This document shows, in pieces, positions 40,061 to 51,594 of a stretch of 64,000 nt of DNA (the stretch's first letter is position 1; every line of letters starts with the position of its first letter). The notes under the pieces are model-generated. The model searched no databases and was not told the DNA's origin. It was given only the letters and a program-made list of their open reading frames with translations. The DNA is from Triticum aestivum (Eukaryota; Streptophyta; Magnoliopsida; Poales; Poaceae). Position numbers and translations under genes: made by a program. Location: assembly GCF_018294505.1 (NCBI RefSeq), contig NC_057795.1, positions 519,947,512 to 520,011,511 of the forward strand, given 5' to 3'.

Positions 40061-41325
40061 AGGGAGCTACATTGCGAGCTATTGATCTATGACATAATTT
40101 GCAAATAGTATCAGGACTAAGTTCATGATAAATGAAGTTAAATTAATCAAATTACTTAAGAACTCCCACTTAGATAGACATCCCTCAAGTCATCTAAATG
40201 ATACGTGATCCAAATCAACTAAACCATGTTCAATCATCACGTGAGATCAAGTAGTCATCAATGGTGAGCATCTCTATGTTGATCATATCTACTATATGAT
40301 TCACGTTTGACCTTTTCGTCTCCAGTGTTCCGAGGCCATGTATGTACATGCTAGGCTCGTCAAGTTTAACCCGAGTATTCTGCATGTGCAAAACTGTCTT
40401 GCACCCATTGTATGTGAACGTAGAGCCTATCACCCGATCATCACGTGGTGTCTCAGCACGAAGAACTGTCGCAATGGTACATACTCAGGAAGAACACTTA
40501 TACCTTGAAATTTAGTTAAGGGGTCATCTTATAATGCTACCGCCATACTAAGCAAAATAAGATGCATAAAAGATAAACATCACATGAAATCAAAATATGT
40601 GACATGATATGGCCATCATCATCTTGAGCCTTTTATCTCCATCTCCAAAGCACCATCATGATCTCCACCGTCACTAGTTTGACACCTTGATATCCATCGT
40701 AGCGTCGTGGTCGTCTCACCAACTATTGCTTCTACAACTATCGCTAATGCATAGTGATAAAGTAAAGCAATTACATGGCGTTTGCATTTCATAAAATAAA
40801 GAGGCAACCATAAGGCTCTTGCCAGTTGCAGATAACTTTTACAAAACATGATCATCTCATACAACAACTTATATCACATCATGTCTTGACCATATCACAT
40901 CACAACATGCCCTGCAAAAACAAGTTAGACGTCCTCTACTTTGTTGTTGAAAGTTTTACATGGCTGCTATGGGCTTCTAGCAAGAACCGTTCTTACCTAC
41001 ACATCAAAAAGACAATGGTGATTTATCAAGTTTGCTGTTTTAACCTTCAACAAGGACCGGCCGCAGTCAAATTCGATTCAAATAAAGTTGGAGAAACAGA
41101 CACCCGCCAGCCACCTTGATGCAAAACTAGTTGCATGTCTGTCGGTGGAACCGGTCTGAACATGGTCATGTAAGGTTGGTCCAGGTTGCTTCATCCAACA
41201 ATACCGCCGAATCAAAATAATACATTGGTGGTAAGCAGTATGATGATCACCGCCCACAACTCCTTGTGTTCTACTCGTGCATATCATCTATGCATAGACC
41301 TAGCTCGGATGCAACTGCTGGGAAA
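40061..41325 (-). other. 5' untranslated region of the decayed copia element
   Basis: Contains the inverse of segments found in the Angela 5' leader at 63010-63760, for example the GACGTCC(T)CTA(A/C)TTTGTTGTTG region near 40928-40949 against CAACAACAATTAGAGGACGT, and the TCATCTTGAGC/ATGGAGATC region near 40620. A primer-site position, TTGCATCCGAGC on the minus strand, lies near 41303-41314, adjacent to the LTR. Confidence 0.55.
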
Positions 41326-41737
41326 CATAGCATGAAATTTAAAAAAAATTCCTACACTCAGCAAGATCTATCTAGGAGATGCATAGCAACGAGAGGGGGA
41401 GAGTGTGTCCATGTTCCCTCGTAGACCGAAAACGGAAGCGTTTGACAACGCGGTTGATTTAGTCGAACTTCTTCTTGTTCTGACCGATCAAGCACCGAAT
41501 GTACGACACCTCTGAGTTCTGGACACGTTCAGCTCGATGACGTCCCTCGAACTCTTGATCCAGCAAAGTATCGAGGGAGAATTCCGTCAGCACGACGGCG
41601 TGGTGACGGTGATGGTGAAGTGATCCACGCAGGGCTTCGCCTAAGCACTATGTGAATATGACCGGAGGCCTAAATTGTAGCGGGGGGCGCCGCACATGGC
41701 TAACAATGGTTGGTGTGTTCTAGCGGTGCCCCCCCCC

Positions 41738-41781
<44 letters not shown>

Positions 41782-42364
41782 TGGGAGAGGGAGAGAGGCA
41801 ACAAGGGGCGCCCCAAGTAGGAGTACTTCTACTTGGGCGCCTCCTACAAGTCAGCCTCCCCCCTTCCATAAGTATCAGAGGGGGAAGGAAAGAGAGGGGG
41901 GAGGGGAAGGAAAGGGGGAGGCCGAATATTCCCCTTTCCTTCTCCCTTTTCTCCTTGCCTTCTCCCCTTATTTCGGCCAATAGGGGGCGCACCAGCCCCT
42001 TAGGGTCTGGTTTGTCCCTTTCTTGGCCCATTAGGCCCATATAGTTTGTTGGGGGTTGCCTGGAGCCCCTTCCGGTGACCCAATACGTACCCGGTACCCC
42101 CGGAATACTTCCGGTGTCCGAATTCTATCGTCCTATATATGAATCTTTACATCTCGACCATTTTGAGACTTCTCGTCATGTCCGCGATCTCATCCGGGAC
42201 TCTGAACAACATTTAGTCACCAAATAACATAACTCATATAAAACAAAATCATCATCGAACGTTAAGCGTGCGGACCCTACGGGTTCGAGAACTATGTAGA
42301 CATGACCGAGAAACCTCTCCGGTCAATAAACAATAGCGGAACCTGGGTGCTCATATTGGTTCCT
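41326..42364 (-). repeat. Partial copia LTR with a (TA)n tract
   Basis: It lies beyond the primer-site region of the minus-strand copia element and is cut at 42364 by the Athila-type LTR. It holds a (AT)n run at 41741-41779 and a purine-rich tract 41780-41950. LTR boundaries other than the cut are approximate. Confidence 0.6.
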
Positions 42365-43968
42365 TGATACGTCTCCAACGTATCTATAATTTTTGATTGT
42401 TCCATGCTATTATATTATCTGTTTTGGATGTTTAATAGGCATTTATATGCTATTTTATATTATTTTTGGGACTAACCTATTAACCGAGAGCCCAGTGCTA
42501 CTTTATGTTTTTTTTGCCTATTTTAGAGATTCGCAAAAAAGAAATACCAAACGGAGTCCAAACGGAATGAAACTTTCACGATGATCTTTCTTGGACTAGA
42601 AGGAAACCAGGAGACTTGAAGATGAAGCCAGAAACACAACGAGGCGGCCACGTGGCAAGAGGGAGGGCCCAAGGGTGTAGTGCGCGCCCCCTACCTCGTG
42701 GGCCCCTTGTGGGTCTCCTGACCTAGCTCCTTCACCTATTTATACTCTTATACCCTGAAAACATCCCGGAGAGCCACGAAACCACTTTTCCACAGTCACA
42801 ACCTTCTATACCCGTGAGATCCCATCTAGGAGCCTTTTCCGGCATCCTACCGGAGGGGGATTCGATCACGGAGGGCTTCTAGATCAACACCATTGCCTCT
42901 CCGATGAAGCGCGAGTAGTTTACCACAAACCTATGGGTTCATGGCTAGTAGCTAGATGGCTTCTTCTCTCTCTCTTTGATTCTCAATACCATGTTCTCCT
43001 CGATGTTGTTGGAGATCTATTCGATGTAATATTATTTTGCGGTGTGTTTGCCGAGATCCGATAAAATGTGGATTTATGATCAGATTATCTATGAATATTG
43101 TTTGGTTCTTCTCTGAATTCTTATATGCATGATTTGATGTCTTTGCAAGTCTCTTCGAATTATCGGTTTAGTTTGGCCTACTAGGTTGATCTTTCTTGAA
43201 ATGGGAGAAGTGCTTAGCTTTGGGTTCAATCTTGTGGTGTCCTTTCCCGGTGACAGTAGGGGTAGCAAGGCACGTATTGTATTGTTGCCATCGAGGATAA
43301 AAGATATGGGGTTTTCATCATATTACTTGAGTTAATTCCTCTACATCATGTCATCTTACTTAATGGATTACTCTGTTCCTTATGAACTTAATACTCTAGA
43401 TGCAGGCAGGAGTCGGTCGATGTGTGGAGTAATAGTAGTAGATGCAAAATCATTTCGGTCTACTTGACACAGACGTGATGCCTATGTTCATGATTAGTGC
43501 CTTAGATATCTTCATAATTATGCGCTCTTCTATTAATTGCTTGGCAGTAATTTGTTCACCCATCATAATATTTGCTATCTTGAGAGAAGCCACTAATGAA
43601 ACCTCTGGCCCCGGGTCTCTTTTCCATTATATTGAATCTATTAGCTTCCCGTCAGCTTGCCAATTTCTGTCGCCTTTCCTTTAATTTGTAATCTTTACTT
43701 TCCAATCTATAAACCAAAAATACCCTACTTTACCATTTATCTATCTCTATCAGATATCACTTTTGCAAGTAATCGTGAAGGGATTGACAACCCCTTTATC
43801 GCGTTGGGTGCAAGTTGTTGATTGTTTGTGCAGGTATTCAGAGACTTGCGCGTTATCTCCTACTAGATTGATACCTTGGTTCTCAAATTGAGGGGAATAC
43901 TTACTCTACTTTGCTACATCACCCTTCCCTCTTCAAGGGAAAAACCAACGCAATCTCTAGAGGTAGCA
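42365..43968 (+). repeat. 5' LTR of the second Athila-type element
   Basis: 1604 bp, TGATACGTCTCCAACGTATC at the start and CTAGAGGTAGCA at the end. It is inserted in the copia LTR after TTCCT. Related to the LTRs at 27591 and 33029 but clearly diverged. Confidence 0.85.
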
Positions 43969-43979
43969 GGAAGGATTTC

Positions 43980-43997
43980 TGGCGCCGTTGCCGGGGA
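43980..43997 (+). promoter_or_regulatory. Primer-binding site, tRNA-Asp type
   Basis: TGGCGCCGTTGCCGGGGA, 11 nt after the LTR, identical to that of the first element. Confidence 0.85.
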
Positions 43998-44201
43998 GAT
44001 CTACGTCAAGTCAAGCCATACCAAGTACCCATCATAAACTCTTCTCCCTTGCATTACATTATTCTCCATTCGCCTCTCGTTTTCCTCTCCCCCACTTCTA
44101 GAATGATTTTCGAGAACATTCGCCTTTTCTTAGCCCCTCTTCCGTTCGTCTTTTTTGCTTGCTTCTTGTGTGCTTGTGTGTTGGTGTGCCTGTTTGCCTT
44201 G

Positions 44202-45344
44202 ATGGCGCAACCAAAAAGCATTGATCCTCACTTTAGGAGGTTGGAAGAAATTGAAACTAATGTTAGAAGCTTTATATCTTTACAATTTGAGCATAATAAT
44301 TTCTTTAGAAACAAGATTAAAGAACAAAAAGGTTTTATGAAGTATATGAATAAAGAGCTCGATGATATGTATAAAGAATTTTATGGTTTGAAATCTCAGT
44401 TTTCTCATCTTGAAAATTTAGTAGGCCAAATTTCTAATAAACAAGCCACCTTAGTTAATAAGATGGCCGCTGAACTTGAGGCTCTAAATAATAATGATGA
44501 ATATCTAAAAGTGATTGATGTGACTCCTATTAAATCTTTGTTTTCCAATATGAATCTTGATAAATATGGGACAGGAGATGAGTCAACTTTAGTTAAAAGG
44601 TGTCCCTATGATTCGAGGTTTTTAGATCTAGATGCAAAAATTGATAAAAGTGGGATTGGAGAGGTCAAGACATTAAGTAGTAATGAACCCACTCTTTTGG
44701 ATTTCAAGGAATTTAATTATGATAATTGTTCTCTAATATATTGTATTTCCTTGTTGCAATCCGTGTTAAATTCTCCTCATGCTTATAATCAAAACAAAGC
44801 TTTTACTAAACATAGCGTTGATGCTATGATGCAATCTTTTAAAGAAAAGATTGAATTAGAATTTTCTATCCCTAGAAAAGTTTATGATGAGAGGGAACCT
44901 ACTATTAAGATTAAGTTTAAATATTATCAATGTTATGCTTTGTGTGATTTGGGTGCTAGTGTTTCCACGATTCTAAAAACTTTGTGTGATGTGTTAGGTA
45001 TTCGTGAATTTGATGATTGTTCTTTAAATTTGCATCTTGCGGATTCCACTATTAAGAAACCTATGGGGAGGATTAATGATGTTCTTATTGTTGCAAATAG
45101 GAATTATGTGCCCGTATATTTCATTGTTCTTGATACAGGTTGCAATCCTACATGTCCTATTATTCTTGGTAGACCTTTCCTTAGAACGATTGGCGCAATT
45201 ATTGATATGAAAGAAGGAAACGTTAGATTCCAATTGATGTTAAGGAAAGGCATGAAACACTTTCCTAGGAAGAAAATTAAATTACCATATGAATCTATTA
45301 TGACAGCCACTTATGGATTGCATACCAAAGATGGCAATACTTAG
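44202..45344 (+). CDS. Retrotransposon ORF with retropepsin-like domain, 380 aa
   Basis: ATG at 44202 (MAQPKSIDPHFRRLEEIETN) is the first methionine past the hydrophobic run-in; the frame is open from 43911 but that part overlaps the LTR. Residues 1-100 look coiled-coil-like (LEEIETNVRSFISLQFEHNN). The middle is low in similarity to anything. Residues 245-340 form a retropepsin-like aspartic protease: catalytic C-D249-LGAS motif, then FIVLDTGCNPTCPIILGRPF (flap and ILGRPF signature of Athila/Tat proteases). There is no gag zinc knuckle, reverse transcriptase or integrase, and the ORF ends with a stop at 45344, followed by a GTTGGGAGGCAACCC segment. The element thus codes for a gag-like N-terminus fused to a protease only. 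Confidence 0.75.
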   Translation: MAQPKSIDPHFRRLEEIETNVRSFISLQFEHNNFFRNKIKEQKGFMKYMNKELDDMYKEFYGLKSQFSHLENLVGQISNKQATLVNKMAAELEALNNNDEYLKVIDVTPIKSLFSNMNLDKYGTGDESTLVKRCPYDSRFLDLDAKIDKSGIGEVKTLSSNEPTLLDFKEFNYDNCSLIYCISLLQSVLNSPHAYNQNKAFTKHSVDAMMQSFKEKIELEFSIPRKVYDEREPTIKIKFKYYQCYALCDLGASVSTILKTLCDVLGIREFDDCSLNLHLADSTIKKPMGRINDVLIVANRNYVPVYFIVLDTGCNPTCPIILGRPFLRTIGAIIDMKEGNVRFQLMLRKGMKHFPRKKIKLPYESIMTATYGLHTKDGNT

Positions 45345-46755
45345 ATCTATTCGCGTTTTTATGCCTAGCTAAGGGCGTTAAACGATAGTGCTTGTTGGGA
45401 GGCAACCCTATTTTATTTTTGTTCTTTTATTTTTGTTCCTATTTAGTAATAAATAATTCATCTAGCCTCTGGTTAGATGTGGTTTTATGTTTTAATTAGT
45501 GTTTGTTCCAAGTTGAACCTTTAGGATAGCTGGCGGTGATAGTTGTGTTGATCCTGCTGAAAATCAGAAACTTTTGCGCTTAGTACATTAGTTTTGAAAA
45601 TTCACAGAAAGATGATTTTAATCTGATTACTTTTGCTCTGGATTGGTACACAAATTTCTTAGGTCATCCTATGTTTTTAGAATTTTTGGAGTTACATAAG
45701 TATTCGAGAGTTACAGATTACTATAGACTGTTCTGTTTTTAACATATTCTGTTTTCGCGTGTTGTTTGCTTATTTTGATGAATCTATGGGTAGTATCGGG
45801 GGGTATGAACCATGGAAAAGTTGGAATATAGTAGATATTACACCAATATAGATGAATAATGTTTTTTCAACAATACCTTAAAGTGGTGATTTATTTTCTT
45901 ATACTAATGGAGCTCATGAGATTTTATGTTGAGTTTTCTGTTGTGAAGTTTTCAACTTTTGGGTAAGGATTTGATGGACTATGGAATAAGGAGTGGCAAG
46001 AGCCTAAGCTTGGGGATGCCCAAGGTAACCCAAGGTAATATTCAAGTACAACCAAAATCCTAAGCTTGGGGATGCCCCAGAAGGCATCCCCTCTTTCGTC
46101 TTCGTCTATCAGTAACTTTACTTGAGGCTATATTTTTATTCACCACATGATATGTGTTTTGCTTGGAGCGTCTTGTATGCTTTGAGTATTTTATTTTTGT
46201 TTTACCACAATCATCCTTGTTGTACACACTTTTTTGGAGAGACACACATGAATCTTGATTTATCAGAATACTCTATGTGCTCCACTTATATCTTTTGAGC
46301 TAGGCAATATTGCTCTAGTACTTCACTTTTAGAGCACGACAGTGGCTTTATTTTATAGAAATTGTTGAACTATCATGCTTGACTTATATTATTTTGAGAG
46401 TCTTTTAGAACATAATGGTAATTTGCTTGGGTTATAAAACTAGTCCTAATATGATGGGCATCCAAGAGGGATATAATAAAAACTTTCATATGAAGTGCAT
46501 TGAATACTATGAGAAGTTTGATTCTTTATGATTGTTTTGAGATATGAGGATGGTGATATTAGAGTCATGCTAGTGGAGTAATTGTGAATTTTAGAATAAT
46601 TGTGTTGAGGTTTGTGAGTCCCGTATCATGCACGTATGGTGAACCGTTGTGTAACAGATTTGGAGCATGAAGTATCTCTTTGATTGTTATCATTTGTGTG
46701 GAGGTCGGGATTGCGGGATGGTTAACTCCTACCAACCCTTCCCCTAAGAGCCTGC
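45345..46755 (+). other. 3' non-coding part of the second Athila-type element
   Basis: Contains the paired AAGCTTGGGGATGCCC repeats flanking a CCAAGGTAA duplication. Segments such as AGAATACTCTATGTGCT and TGATATGTGTTTTGCTTGGA match, inverted, 31100-31240 of the first element. No frame of interest. Confidence 0.7.
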
Positions 46756-48273
46756 TGTTGACCCACAAGTATAGGGGATCAATTGTAGCTCTTTTCGATT
46801 AGTAATAGTGTCGAACCCAACAAGGAGCAGAAGGAAATGACAAGTAGTTTTCAGTAAGGTAATGTCTGCAAGTGCTGAAACTGTAAGTAGCGAGTAGTTC
46901 GATAGCAAGATAATTTGTAACAAGCAAGTAACGATAGTAACAATAAGTATGAAGCAAGGTAGCCCAATCCTTTTTAGACAAAGGACAGGCCAAAACAGTC
47001 TCTTATAACAAGTAAAGCGTTCTTGAGGGTACACAGGAATTTCATCTAGTTACTTTCATCATGTTGGTTTGATTTGTGTTCACTACTTTGATAATTTGAT
47101 ATGTGGGTGGACTGGTGTTTAGGTGCTGTTCTTACTTGAACAAACCTCCTACTTATGTAGCCCTCCCGCAAGCATCCACAACTACGAGAAAAGTATTAAG
47201 AATAAATTCTAACCATAGCATTAGACTCTAGGATCCAAGCGGTCCCTTACGGAATAGTGCATAAACTGGGGTTTAAGTTTCTGTCACCCTCGCAACCCAC
47301 CATCTATTTACTACTCCACAATGCATTCCCTTAGGCCCAAATATGGTGAAGTGTCATGTAGTCAACGTTCACATGACACCACTAAGGGAATCACAACATA
47401 CATACTATCAAAATATCGAACACATATCAAATTCACATGATTACTTGCAACATGATTTCTTCCGTGACCTCAAGAACAAAAGTAACTACTCACAAATAAT
47501 CAACATGCTTCTGATCTGAGGGGTATTAAATAGCATAATGGATCTGAACATATAATATTCCACCAAATAAACCATATACTAATCAACTACATGATGTAAT
47601 CAACACCACTAGTCGCACCTAGCACCAATCTATAGTTTCGGTAACAAGATTGAATACAAGAGATGAACTAGGTTTTGAGATGAGATGGTGCTAGTGAAGA
47701 TATTGATGGAGATTGCCCTCCCCGAGATGGGAGAGTTGTTGGTGATGATGATGACGATGATTTCCCCCTCTGGGAGGGAAGTTCCCCCGGCAGAATTGCT
47801 CTGCCGAAGAGCAAAAGTGCTCCTGCCCAAGTTCCGCCTCGAGACGGCGGCGCTCCGTCCCTAAAGTCTCACCTTTATTTTTTCTATGTCAAAATGACTT
47901 ATATACCAGAAGATGGGCACCAGAGGTGGGCCGAGGAGGGCACAACCCACCAGGGCGCGCCTGGGCTCCCTGGCGCGCCCAGGTGGGTTGTGCCCAACTG
48001 GTGGGCCCCCTCTGGTAGTTATTTGCTCCAATATTTCTCAAGTATCCCATAAAAAACTCTCCATGAAGTTTCAGCCTGTTTTGTAGTTGAGCAGAATAGG
48101 TAGCCTGACGTAGCTTTTTCAGGTCCAGATTTCTAGCCACCAGAATTCTCCCTCTTGGTGTGTACCTTGCAAATTATGAGAGAAAGGGCATTAGAATTAC
48201 TCCAAAAGGCATTATTATGGATAAAAACATTATAAATAATAGTAAGAAAGCATGATGCAAAATGGACGTATCA
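46756..48273 (-). repeat. 3' LTR of a gypsy-type element (TGATACGTCCATTTTGCATC family)
   Basis: On the minus strand TGATACGTCCATTTTGCATC to TTGTGGGTCAACA, 1518 bp. A GATTGGGGGAGT polypurine tract sits just outside the start (48274-48285), so this is the 3' LTR with internal DNA to the right. It has inverted GGGCGCGCC-type words near 47950-47985. The minus-strand TATATAAG near 47890 could be its TATA box. Confidence 0.8.
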
Positions 48274-50187
48274 ACTCCCCCAATCTTAGACCTCGCTTGT
48301 CCTCAAGCAAAAACCGAAATCGAAAAACATGTCCACATGCTTTGAGAGAGAGGTGTCGATAAAAACAAAAGTACGGACATAGAATCATCATGTTGATTAT
48401 CATAAAAGCAACAAAATTGAGCATAGGAGTTTTATCATTGAACTTGCATCATATACTTCCCATGAATAAGTAACAGTTCATCACATAATCGAAGTATAAA
48501 GGAAAAACACTATTAAAACCAACAAACTATGTTGTCAGTCAACTTTGCAACTACAATTCATCATCTTTTCAGGAAGAGTCACGCGTCGGAGCCTTTTAGC
48601 AAGTCCACATACTTGACCATCATATAGTCTTCTGTGATTACTAACGCTCACCTCGTACCCATGAGCAAAACATTTCAATCGGACACCTAGAAAGATATGG
48701 GCTTATAGTTTCGCCTCCCAACATACTCACCTCAAGGGTGATGTCAACAATAATAACTCATGCTATCTATATTCAACTAGACACATGTGCCTAGATCTTT
48801 CCTCACCACATGATGCTTGCCAAAAGAGTAAATAAAAAGGAATAGAAGAAAAAATCTAACTCTTTACATAAAAGTGAATACATAAAAGTAAAAGATAGGC
48901 CCTTCGCAGAGGGAAGCAGAGGTTGCCATGCGCTTATTTGTTTGCATGCTCAATCCCTTAGGGAAAGAGAACGTCATGTTGTATTGCCCCTTAAGATGAC
49001 AACCTTTATTATGCAGTTTGTCGCTTTTATTCTTTGTCATCCAAGTTCGTACAACACTCAATTTTCTCTTGCACTAAATGATCTCACATATTTAGAAGCA
49101 ATTTTTATTGCCTTTTTGCACCGATGACAACTTACTTGAGGGATCTTGCTCAATCCATAGGTAGGTGTGGTGGACACTTGAAAAAGATTTGGGTTTAAGG
49201 GTTTTGGATGCACAAGTAGTATCTCTACTTGGTGCAGAATTTTTGGCTAGCACAGATAGGGGGCAAGCATCACATGTTAAAGGATCTATGACAATATGAC
49301 TTCTATGTGAATATAAATATACATAAATCATTAAGTTGTCTTCCTTGTCCAACGTCAACAATTTTGGCATATAATATTTTGATGAGGGCTCACAATCACA
49401 AAAGATTTCTAGGATAGTATATTTATATGTGAATTTTCTCTTCCCTTATTAATTCTTTCATGAGTTGCATCATTGACTAATGCTCTGTTTGTCAATCTCT
49501 AATAAAATATCCTACTTATACTTTCCTTACGTGGTGCTAACACGTACCATAGGATTAGTATATGATCTTATTGATTTATTTCCTTTCTTTTATTTATTTA
49601 TTTTTTCTTCCTTTATTATTTATTTTCTTTATTTGCAACATGAAAGTAAAGAAAGAAAAACTCAGACTAAATTTATTATATAACTTGCACACGATTACGA
49701 GGATAGATCACTAAGCAGACTCTCAAATGAAAAAGGATCAAACTAAATTTATTTCATATAAAGAAAAAATATTGAGCTAAAATAAGTAAAAGCAAAAAAG
49801 ATAGTGGGATGATACGATACCGGGGCACCTCCCCCAATCTCGGCGGAAGCCAAGGGGAGTGCCCATACCCGATACTCAGCTCTCCTTTGGTGGTGAAGAA
49901 GCTTCTTCCTCCTCGGCTAGTAGTGCTTGTGCTGTCACCGGGGATGGATTTAAGGTAGCTTCCTCGCCCTTGCCTCCCTTGACAGCGTCTGTAATCTCCT
50001 CCCTCTTTTTCTCGATCTTCACCAGCCAAGCATCTTCTTCCATCTTGTGGGAGGAGCAGGAAGACGTGATGCCTGGCTTGATAGATCTGACCAGGAACAG
50101 CAAGAAAAGAGAATAGAGGATTTCTTCATGATATGGTGGTTAACAGGTTCGGGAAGTATATATAGAATTTTTATCTTGCAGGACAAG
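48274..50187 (-). mobile_element. 3' internal part of the same element, no gag-pol
   Basis: 1.9 kb of internal sequence next to the 3' LTR. The only protein-like stretch is a minus-strand acidic/basic segment near 49877-50030 (MEEDAWLVKIEKKREEITDA). No known domain. It is cut at 50187 by the next LTR. Confidence 0.55.
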
Positions 50188-51155
50188 TGTCGTGGAATTG
50201 TCACGGCAGATGTCCTCGTGAAAGGACTTGGTCGTGGAGCCATCGCAACTAGGAAACTTAAAGGGGTTAGTCGGGACAAAGGACACGAGGTTTATACTGG
50301 TTCGGCCTTGGGAGGAAATCAAATGAGTAAAGGTTTCTGCCGACTCCCCTCAAGGAACCACTCACTACTCAACTTGAAACCACGGACCAACCTCCTGCTT
50401 TTTACTTTCTTCTTTGTCCCAATTCATATCGAGCATGTCTTTCTCCATCTATAGATAGAGAGAATATAGGATAGGGGCACTCAAAGCAAATAGGATTTTG
50501 TATCTAATACTAATAGGTACTAACCGCATTCAAGATTGACTTGACCTCTTATTTTCGATAGGCAGAAATGCTTATGCCCTAGGGGTTTAAAGGGCCCACT
50601 CCCTTTGGTTGACTCATCAGGCTCACCACCTTTTGGAGCTCATCCAACAGTCAGTCTACTTAATCATAATCATAATCAATCCGTTGCTATTGCTATTTAT
50701 CGCCATACCCACAAGAGGGTAATTTATCCAACTCCCCATGCGAAAGCAAGTCCGGCGTCATGCGGTGAAGGTAAAAGCCTACGATCTAGTTTTGAGTGGG
50801 ATTGCTTATGTCTCGATAACCAGGGAGCGAATCACTTGACCTAGCTCTCGATTTGGTGTTACTTGCCCTGAACCGCCGTCGGGTCATCCCGTTATATACA
50901 GAGGTCGACGCCCAGTGGCTCACAGAGTCCCACTCGGCTCATAAACAGTGTCCGGCTCGGTCTCTTAACTATGCTTGCCTTACAATACAAGTCACGTACA
51001 TATGGCAGTTTATCACTAAGGGCCTTAAGTCGCCTCTAGGCTTTGGGCCCTTAGCTGAGCCGCCGTCTTCAACCTTGGTCTTGGGCCTCAAGAATACTTG
51101 TAAGTATAGCCCGGCCCCTCCTGGGCGGGTCATACCAATAGTTATATCCCCAACA
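50188..51155 (-). repeat. 3' LTR of a Tat-like gypsy element
   Basis: 968 bp; on the minus strand it starts TGTTGGGGATATAACTATTG and ends CAATTCCACGACA. A TCTGGGGCCTAA purine tract directly precedes the start (51156-51167), marking a minus-strand 3' LTR with internal DNA to the right. Assignment to the Tat lineage rests on the antisense gene next to it. Confidence 0.7.
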
Positions 51156-51437
51156 TTAGGCCCCAGATTGATTTGGACTGGTTCATGTCAATCTTCAACA
51201 TTTAAGAAAAAAATCTTCTGCTCTCTACTTATGAAATGTTCGTAACCCGCCAGGATGTCATCCTCTGGATTTGTGGTAACCCGCCATGACATCACCTGCC
51301 ATAAATGCATGTTTTATTCAATCTATCCCCATGGATTTTTCTCTTCAATGACCATCCCGAAAATCGAGGTGTCCTTGTAGTCGGATAATTTATGTTTTTA
51401 GCCTCCTCGTTTTTGCGCTCTTTTAGTGGTCCTTCCT

Positions 51438-51445
51438 TATAAATA
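51438..51445 (+). promoter_or_regulatory. TATA box of the antisense gene
   Basis: TATAAATA within TCCTTATAAATAGACCCGAC, 150 nt before the ATG at 51595, with a C/T-rich leader between. Confidence 0.65.
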
Positions 51446-51594
51446 GACCCGACCAAGGTCCTTCTTCATTCTTACCTTTCCTCGTCTTCTTCCTCTCGCC
51501 CCCTACTGTCACTCGAGCTCCGCCACCACCGCAGCGCATCTTTGTCTTCGTCGACCTTGGGACGCTACATCAACCTGAGTCCGTCCAGAAAACA

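Larger units (their letters stand above)
42365..46755 (+). mobile_element. Second Athila-type LTR retrotransposon, 3' truncated, protease-only
   Basis: LTR 42365-43968, tRNA-Asp primer site 43980-43997, one ORF (44202-45344), then a 3' non-coding part with two AAGCTTGGGGATGCCC repeats (46008-46075) and related downstream sequence. It ends at 46755 where another LTR has inserted; its own 3' LTR is not in the window. The LTR and 3' region are related to the 27591-34597 element, but the coding part is different. Confidence 0.85.

Noticed and set aside
41720..42044. Frames around the (AT)n run with YIYIYIYI peptides
   Set aside because: Microsatellite translation inside a copia LTR.
50188..51155. 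Reading the LTR as plus-oriented with the 51595-54256 gene as gag
   Set aside because: The text after 51155 is purine-tract-like on the minus strand and does not fit a primer site on the plus strand; introns in gag are not expected.
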